This document shows positions 58,010-64,000 of a stretch of DNA of 64,000 nt, one piece after another. The translations under genes and the position numbers were made by a program. The stretch's first letter is position 1. The number at the start of each line of letters is the position of its first letter. This DNA comes from Ypsolopha sequella. Taxonomy: Eukaryota > Arthropoda > Insecta > Lepidoptera > Ypsolophidae. The notes beneath the pieces are model-generated. The model made no database searches and had not been told where the DNA came from. It saw only the letters and a list, made by a program, of their open reading frames with translations. Where the stretch lies: assembly GCA_934047225.1 (NCBI GenBank), contig OW203985.1:3737501-3801500 (forward strand), read 5' to 3'.

Positions 58010-58180
58010 CTATAATAAATGTGAAAGTTTCTTTGTTGGTTTATTTGTTTGTCCTTTTTTCACGTAGCAACGGAGCAATGGATCGACGTGATTTTTTATC
58101 AATCGGGGAGTGACAAAAGCTACTTTTTATCCCGGAAAATGTAACTAAATCAGCGCGGGCCAAGCCGCGGGAAAAGCTAG
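58010..58180 (+). mobile_element. Short complete Helitron-like element
   Basis: Starts TC ('tctctataataaatgtgaaa') and ends 'gccgcgggaaaagctag' followed by T, with a GC hairpin ('gcgcgggccaagccgcg') just before the end. TC start, CTAG end, 3' hairpin and absence of target duplication fit a non-autonomous Helitron of 171 bp. The left host base is not the expected A, so the exact start may be a few bases off. Confidence 0.65.
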
Positions 58181-58485
58181 TAAATTATAAAACAGCTACA
58201 TACACAAACAATGAAAATCCTTTCAAAATTTGTTCAGTTGATTTTGAATTAAAAAACAGCATGCAAACATGAAGAAAATAAAAATATTCAATTAAAAACT
58301 ATGTAGTACAAATACAGTGCAATAATTTATTTTTGCTCTTTCTCTTCAGTTCCATTTGCTTTTGAATAAATTGAGCAACTGCTTCTAAAACAATAAGTGC
58401 ATGAAAATACCTAACAGAAATCTGAACGAAAACATTGAGCCACTTATATTTTCAAAGTTAAACTTTATCACTTTGATCTTGAAAC

Positions 58486-59300
58486 AAAAAAAAAACCGGT
58501 CTAGTGCGAGTCAGACTCGCGTACCTAGGGTTCCGTATCGTGGATGAAAAATTTAATTTTGTCATTTTGTGTGAATTTCTCAACCGCTATAATTTTAACT
58601 GTAATTTTAAAGGAAGCAGGTTTTTTTAAAATTTTTCGATTCACCAGTTTTGGAAATAAGGCGGAATATACATTTTTTTGTGGTTTTTTGTGGTTTGCTC
58701 TAAATAGATAAAAGTAAATATAGCAAAACTATATATATTTTACAATCAACTCTTTAATACCTATAGTTTGATACACACATTGTATTTTGTTTATACATTT
58801 TTTTAAACTTTTTTTTGCATTTCTCATTTGTGTTCAACTTTTCTTAAGACGCTGTAGTTTTCCTGTAATTGGCCAGTTATGACCTATAATCAACATTATT
58901 TGCATATTTTTGGTCCATCTGTTTCAGAGATAAGGGGAGACATATGTTCTTTTGTGGTTAACCAGAGATTTCTCGAAATCAATGCCAGTAAATATAGTCA
59001 ATATGTATATTTTTACAATCAGCTCTTTAATATCTAAAATTTGATAACCATAAAGTATTCTTATGATTTGTTTTCTCTCTTATGCATTGAAAATATTTTA
59101 AACAATTTCAAATTTATTTTTTTATTCATCGTGTTATGTGGGCAAATGAATGCTATTTTTGTGTCAAAATTCAAATCTTTATTTTTAACAGTGCTAAAGT
59201 TATGACGCTTTGACATACGGACGAACGGATGGACGGACGGACAACGGAGCTTCATTATAAAGGTTATTTTTGTACCTACTAGGTAATACGGAACTTCTTA
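58486..59300 (-). repeat. Dispersed repeat family 1, full-length copy
   Basis: Reverse copy: 'accggtctagtgcgagtcag', 'cctagggttccgtatcgtgg', interior matching 28965-29794, a GGAC tract at 59221-59247 and 'aggtaatacggaactt' at the far end. Confidence 0.7.
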
Positions 59301-60374
59301 AACCAAAATGTGGTATTTTACCACAAAAAATTCACTAATCTCGTAGAAATCCTCGCTGGTCTACCTATGATAATAATTAATGTGGATACAGAAATATGCA
59401 AAATATTAGTTCGTAACTATTTTGTCTAAAATAAAATAATAAATTATAAAGCAACAAATCCAATCAATCAATTTAAATCATTAATTTTGTTATATTAGGT
59501 AGGTACATATAATACAAGTATTAAATGTTTGTTGCTAGACTTCTTGTCATATTCTCTTTTTACGTCAGTCTGACTTTCCACATTTGAATTCCTGTGTCTA
59601 CTCGCCAACATGCTGTGTTCACCATCTAGAAACTATACTTTTGACATGCACACTTCTCAACATAAAAGATACGGTATCGCATCTAAGGAACTCTCAAAAT
59701 CTCAAACTGACGAAGTAAATTATGTATCCTTCATTTTACTGCAGTTCGTACTTCCAGCCTCCTGTTTATTTTTACCATTTCACCAAGTATATTAAACGCT
59801 TGATAAAACCCTTCTTGACTTGCAATAGGAGTGACTGTTGAGTGGCTTAAATATCTTAAATGTAGGAAGTATAAAAGTTTCTACGTTAACACTTCTTCTG
59901 GAATTGCGACAAATATTCTTTACGTTTCATTTCAACCTTAATTCAGAAGTTTGTTATTTCAATTTAAAGAAGCCTTCGTAGAAATTGTTTCTTTTATGGA
60001 CATTTGAATTTAAAATAACATAACATGATAATGATAAGATTAATAACAGCACTTGCATTGGTTGGAAATAAGAAGACCATAGTTCATTGTTTACATTCAC
60101 ATTATTGGACGTAGTTTCAATAAAATATTGGTGTACGTAAGACCGAAATCGGTTTGGTAAAATCACATATATCAAAAGATATGGTAAGGGGCTTGGTGTT
60201 TGGCTTGATGCGAGACCCAATGTCAATGTCTATAAACATAACATGTGATATGTTGTGTTGTTCGTGGCTACAAGTTAATGCGCCGCCCTATTTTTGCATG
60301 TGTACTATTAGTGTGCGTGAGAAATGTGAGTATTATACGTGTGCCATGCCGGTTGGGGTGTTGCGCTTCAGTAT
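59301..60374. other. Gene-less stretch
   Basis: AT-rich. Open frames at 59610-59795 and 59954-60226 show no motif. Confidence 0.35.
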
Positions 60375-60735
60375 TGAAAGGAAATTCCAGGGCGTGACAG
60401 TTTTACATCGGTTGAAAATTGAAAACGAGATGGCTCCAGCTCAGATGGCAGTACTTGCATCCTATCATTTACTTCTACAATAGGTACTTGTATTTAAACC
60501 AACTTTAAATTTTTCAGCGTTCCTAACAGCGATAACGAAGTGTTCAGTCACAGACACGGTCTTAGCTAGAATCAAAACTGTCATCAATTTGCATTTACAT
60601 AAGCAATGATTCAGAATAGAGGCCAAATTTTATAGCGGACAGATCACTGCTGTACCTGTTGGTGCAAATGAACCGAGGGTTCTCTTCTCCAGCTATATTA
60701 CTTTGCTCTTTGGAAACTTCGTTACAACCGGGTGT
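60375..60735 (+). repeat. Unclassified interspersed repeat, copy 2
   Basis: Partner of 4005-4395. The 109-codon plus frame overlapping its left part (60154-60483) is not conserved in copy 1 and is not called. Confidence 0.5.
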
Positions 60736-61255
60736 CCCACGACACCTCTCGACTTCTTATTCATCAAATCATTGAAATCATGTTATTCTCCAGCTTAAAC
60801 AACTGCGGATAAACGCATATGATTATCATAATTATTGAATTGAATACTATTGATACCATTGAAAGCGTAGGAATCAAAAACAATGTAAATGATCCATTCA
60901 TTCTGTACATTTCCTGGTTCTGCCGAAGAAAAATCCGCTGACCCACATTTTTTGCTCTCATTATGAAAAGTGGGTGAATGCGATTTTTATACGGTGAGTG
61001 TCATTTCCCCCCTATCCAGAGGTTCTAGGATGTGACAGTAAGCAATACCACGATAAACAATGAGTGAACCCGAATCGACTAGAATCATCAATTCTGCAGA
61101 ATGATTGTTGAAATGCAATCGGTCGGACAAAGATAACACCTGTTCCACACAATGATTTTAAAATGGCGGACAGACGGAATATTATAATTAAAAAGCACAT
61201 CGATCGATGTTGGCTGTTATCGGAATTCTGGATGGGGTAAATTGATAAAAAATAT
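60736..61255. other. Gene-less stretch
   Basis: No supported ORF; the 111-codon minus frame at 61012-61347 extends into the foldback arm and has no domain. Confidence 0.35.
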
Positions 61256-61877
61256 ATCCCATCAAAAACATAAAATGTACAAAAATTGCAAGTCTCGCAA
61301 CGCAATGCTTCCACCGTAAAAAGTTGTGAGATCTTATGTAAAGCCAAGTCTGCTATTTTAGTTTTTATGGAAGCACCTTTTCATTTAAGTGAGTATGGGA
61401 GCACCTATTTAACAAATTTATCATTAATTGTTTCCTATTTAGTTACCTACCAACATTAAGTGACTGTATTAATATTAGTCATCTTTATTTCCTAATAAAA
61501 TATAGTGACTTCGCAATCGCACAGCAACATATACAACATATCAGCTACCTAATACCAATTTATTAGCGATTTGAGAAGATATTTCTACGCATCAGTGCTT
61601 TATTTGTGCTCTGCGATTGCAAAGTCACCATATTTTATTAGGAAATAAAGATGACTAATATTAAGACAGTCACTTAATGTTGGTAGGTAACTAAATAGGA
61701 AACAATTAATGATAAATTTGTTAAATAGGTGCTCCCATACTAACTTAAATGAAAAGGTGCTTCCATAAAAACTAAAATAGCAGACTTGGCTTTACATAAG
61801 ATCTCACAACTTTTTACGGTGGAAGCATTGCGTTGCGAGACTTGCAATTTTTGTACATTTTATGTTTTTGATGGGAT
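61256..61877. mobile_element. 622-bp foldback, 270-bp arms, ~82-bp loop
   Basis: Arms 61256-61525 and 61608-61877 are reverse complements with very few differences ('atcccatcaaaaacataaaa' against its inverse; 'gcaatcgcacagc' against 'gctctgcgattgc'). The arms are equal in length. No target duplication could be identified outside the arms. Confidence 0.85.
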
Positions 61878-61936
61878 CTCATTTCTTTTTGTAGGTAGTC
61901 CTCCTTTTTTTCTTCTCGGGTAATATTTCTTGCATG

Positions 61937-62424
61937 TCAGCTGCGGATTTTCTTAAAACGCATTCCCTTTAACTGATCATTAGGGCATACTCCTGAGAAA
62001 CTAGTATCGGGAAGGAGCATTTCATAATTACCACCTAAGAAACTACCAGAGAATCGTAAACGTTTCACTGGCATCCCAGGATCGCCACCGAATGATCCTC
62101 TCAAACGGCCATTTTCGTAAACCTCGAACGTAAATGGATACAAAGCGGTGGCTGCCATAAGTTCGGATACGGAACCGTAGGTGGTAGTTTTCATCATTGC
62201 TGTCGAGTACATGTGTCACCACGCTCGTCACACGTATAAAGTTGCATTTCACCCCAATGCGCTACCACATACTCGACTACCGCACACCTAATGTCATATG
62301 ACGACTCAATGTTCCCATATATAGAGAATGACAAAGAATGGAACAAACATGAACCATCTCCAGGTATAGGGACAACTAGGTGTGGACAAGGATTTTCATT
62401 TATGTACAATATTTCAGGTTCCAT
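61937..62424 (-). pseudogene. OTU-family cysteine protease, frame-broken
   Basis: First frame, 62424-62194: 'PIPGDGSCLFHSLSFSIYG' is the OTU catalytic Asp/Cys motif, followed by 'VVEYVVAHW' and 'LYTCDERGD'. Second frame, 62212-61937: 'TYGSVSELMAATALY', 'FEVYENGRL' and 'FLGGNYEMLLP', the second half of the same domain. The halves overlap by 19 bases, so one indel explains the break. The usual catalytic His before the aromatic in the last motif (HY-type) is Asn here, so activity would be doubtful even without the break. OTU proteases cleave ubiquitin linkages; in animals such domains also occur inside Helentron/Helitron proteins, and a transposon origin is likely here given the lack of introns and the neighbouring foldback. 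Confidence 0.8.
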
Positions 62425-62736
62425 TGCAATATTAATTTTTACTGTAAGTTATGATTACTATTATCCACAATTAGATGCAACAGGCAGGTTAAAATTTCTT
62501 TTGACCATGAAGTGAAAGGCAGGCTTGTCAGTCTAAACCACAGAGTAAATTATTATGTCTTAACCTCTCAGAATAATGAGCTAAACCTGGTCTTTTTTGA
62601 ATGACACACGAGTACATAGACATTTCAATATACCTACATTATAGAGGATGCATATACAAATAAAACAACATTAGCCGCTTTATTTTTCCTTTAATATATT
62701 TAAAGCTTTACTTGATAAATAATCTTTTACCTTGAT
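62425..62736. other. Upstream flank of the OTU gene
   Basis: No further coding sequence continuous with the OTU frame was found. Confidence 0.35.
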
Positions 62737-63902
62737 TTTTAGGGTTCCGTATCATTAGGTTCCGTGACCCTATTACTAATCATCCGCTGTCTATCCATCT
62801 ATCACATGGGTCTACAGCTTCAGCCATTATAGGTAGCGCGTAAATATTTTCACATAATATATGTTACATTGTCCTCTATCACGGCAAATAATAATATGGC
62901 CCCTATCACAGCATAAAAAGTTCAATAAATGGAAATCCAAGGGGGGTCCAATTATTCGATGTTATTTGTTTCAGCTCTATCTTTATAAAACAACAATTTT
63001 GGGCATATAAATATTAGAGTTCCGTATTCAAAAGATGCTGATTTGTTTGTCAGGCGCTTCCATTTTAGCGCCTTGTTTTTTGTCGCCTTGATGTTGCTAT
63101 GCCATCTTTATTGTTGGTATTTACCATAATGATTTGGGGTTTCGTACCCATATTGTGTGATGGTAGTACGGAACCCTTCGTGAGCGAGTCTGACTTGTAC
63201 TTAGCCGGTTTAATAGCGACTTAATTACGAAATGTTGATATTTATCTTCTTAAATAGACTAAATGTGTTTTAGGGTTCCTTACCCAAAGCACAAATTATT
63301 ATAACAAAGGCTCTATCGTTAGAACGGTTATACATACAAGTTGAAAATTTAGGCAGACTACTTTAAAGTAAAATAAGAAATAATAAAAATTAGGGTTCCT
63401 CACTAAAAAGGTACCAAATTGTTTGTCAGGCGCTACCGTTTTATCGCTTTGTTTTTTGTCGCCTTGATGGTGCTATGGCATCTATGTTGTTGCAATTTAC
63501 TTTTAGGGTTCCATACCCGTATTGTGTAGGGGTACCCTTTATGCGCGAGTCGGATTCGCAAACTACCGTTTTTTTAGTGACTTAATTACGAAATATTGAT
63601 ATTTTCTTCTTAAATAGACTAATATTGTGAATGTGTGGAACATTATATACCACCCTTTTTAGGGTGCCTTACCCAAGGAACAGATTATTATAACAAAGGC
63701 TCTATCTTTAGAACGGTAATACAACATACAAGTAAAAGTTTAAACTTTGGGCAGGCTGTAGTAAATACTTTAAAGTAAAATAATGAAAATTTGGGTTCCG
63801 TACTAAAAAGGTACCGAATTGTTTGTCAGGCGCTACCGTTTTATCGCTTTGTTTTTTGTCGCCTTAATGTTGCTATGGCATCTTTATTGTTGTTATTTAC
63901 TT
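62737..63902 (+). repeat. Tandem array derived from dispersed repeat family 1
   Basis: Starts 'ttttagggttccgtatcatt'. The marker 'tttgtcaggcgct' recurs at about 63045, 63421 and 63821 (spacing about 376 and 400 bp), and 'acttaattacgaaat' at 63219 and 63580. Each unit ends with family 1 terminal sequence ('gcgcgagtcggattcgcaaa'-like). The array runs to near the window edge. Confidence 0.7.
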
Positions 63903-63903
63903 T

Positions 63904-64000
63904 TATTCAAATTCAAATTCAAATTCAAATAGTTTATTTTGCAAAGCAGGTATAGATATATACACGTTTTACACGTTAAATTTAATCTAATAAAGAAAAT
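63904..64000 (+). repeat. (ATTCAA)n minisatellite and LINE-like tail
   Basis: Four to five ATTCAA units at 63905-63930, then 'agtttattttgcaaagcagg', which also occurs at about 24938-24957. Confidence 0.55.

Noticed and set aside
60154..60483. 109-codon open frame
   Set aside because: It overlaps an interspersed repeat, and the frame is broken in the related copy near 4 kb.
61012..61347. 111-codon open frame
   Set aside because: It runs into a foldback arm and has no recognisable domain.
63905..63930. CRISPR-like or telomere-like short repeat
   Set aside because: ATTCAA units are a simple minisatellite without spacers, and differ from the insect TTAGG telomere repeat.

Overview
The window looks like nuclear DNA of a moth or butterfly (Lepidoptera). 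It is AT-rich and intron/intergenic in character, and almost every recognisable piece is a transposable element. Several of the repeat types are ones I associate with lepidopteran genomes: tRNA-derived SINEs whose tail reads 'cggggattcatgtcgtgacga', Helitron-like pieces ending in a CG-rich hairpin and CTAGT, and dispersed units with 'agggttccgtac' at one end, 'ggccaagtgcgagtc' at the other and (GTCY)n tracts inside. There are no bacterial, plasmid or CRISPR features and no convincing tRNA or rRNA gene.

Layout. 0-26 kb: SINEs, Helitron and dispersed-repeat fragments, a broken mariner (5.8-6.9 kb), a composite MITE (7.1-7.5 kb), a LINE 3' end (10.8-11.3 kb), a 143-bp tandem repeat (14.2-14.6 kb) and a 618-bp TA-flanked element (19.35-19.97 kb). 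25.9-26.2 kb: one possible host exon on the minus strand. 26.6-33.0 kb: a SINE cut in two by a 6.0-kb element with perfect 63-bp terminal inverted repeats, which itself carries nested repeats including an exact hAT-type MITE. 33.5-36 kb: more nested MITEs and a possible short exon. 36.9-43.75 kb: an almost intact BEL/Pao LTR retrotransposon with identical 465-bp LTRs and a TGTAG target duplication, disabled by one frame change in pol. 44.5-54.6 kb: a 538-bp hAT element, several foldback elements, SINEs and a possible host exon at 52.1 kb. 55.4-56.2 kb: the best host-gene candidate, a first exon of an insect gustatory-receptor-like (7tm_7) protein on the minus strand. 56.4-57.4 kb: decayed LINE reverse transcriptase. 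57.5-64 kb: a short complete Helitron-like element, dispersed repeats, a 622-bp foldback, a frame-broken OTU-protease gene on the minus strand, and a short tandem array of the dispersed repeat.

How it fits together: there is no operon or pathway here. The coherent story is layered transposition. Insertion order can be read at several places: SINE then 6-kb element then hAT MITE; MITE then PIF/Harbinger-like MITE; SINE tail then TA-element. The identical LTRs make the BEL/Pao copy one of the youngest events. Boundaries of TIR elements with target duplications were read base by base; boundaries of dispersed repeats are approximate. No database search was possible, so family names rest on motifs and structure only.
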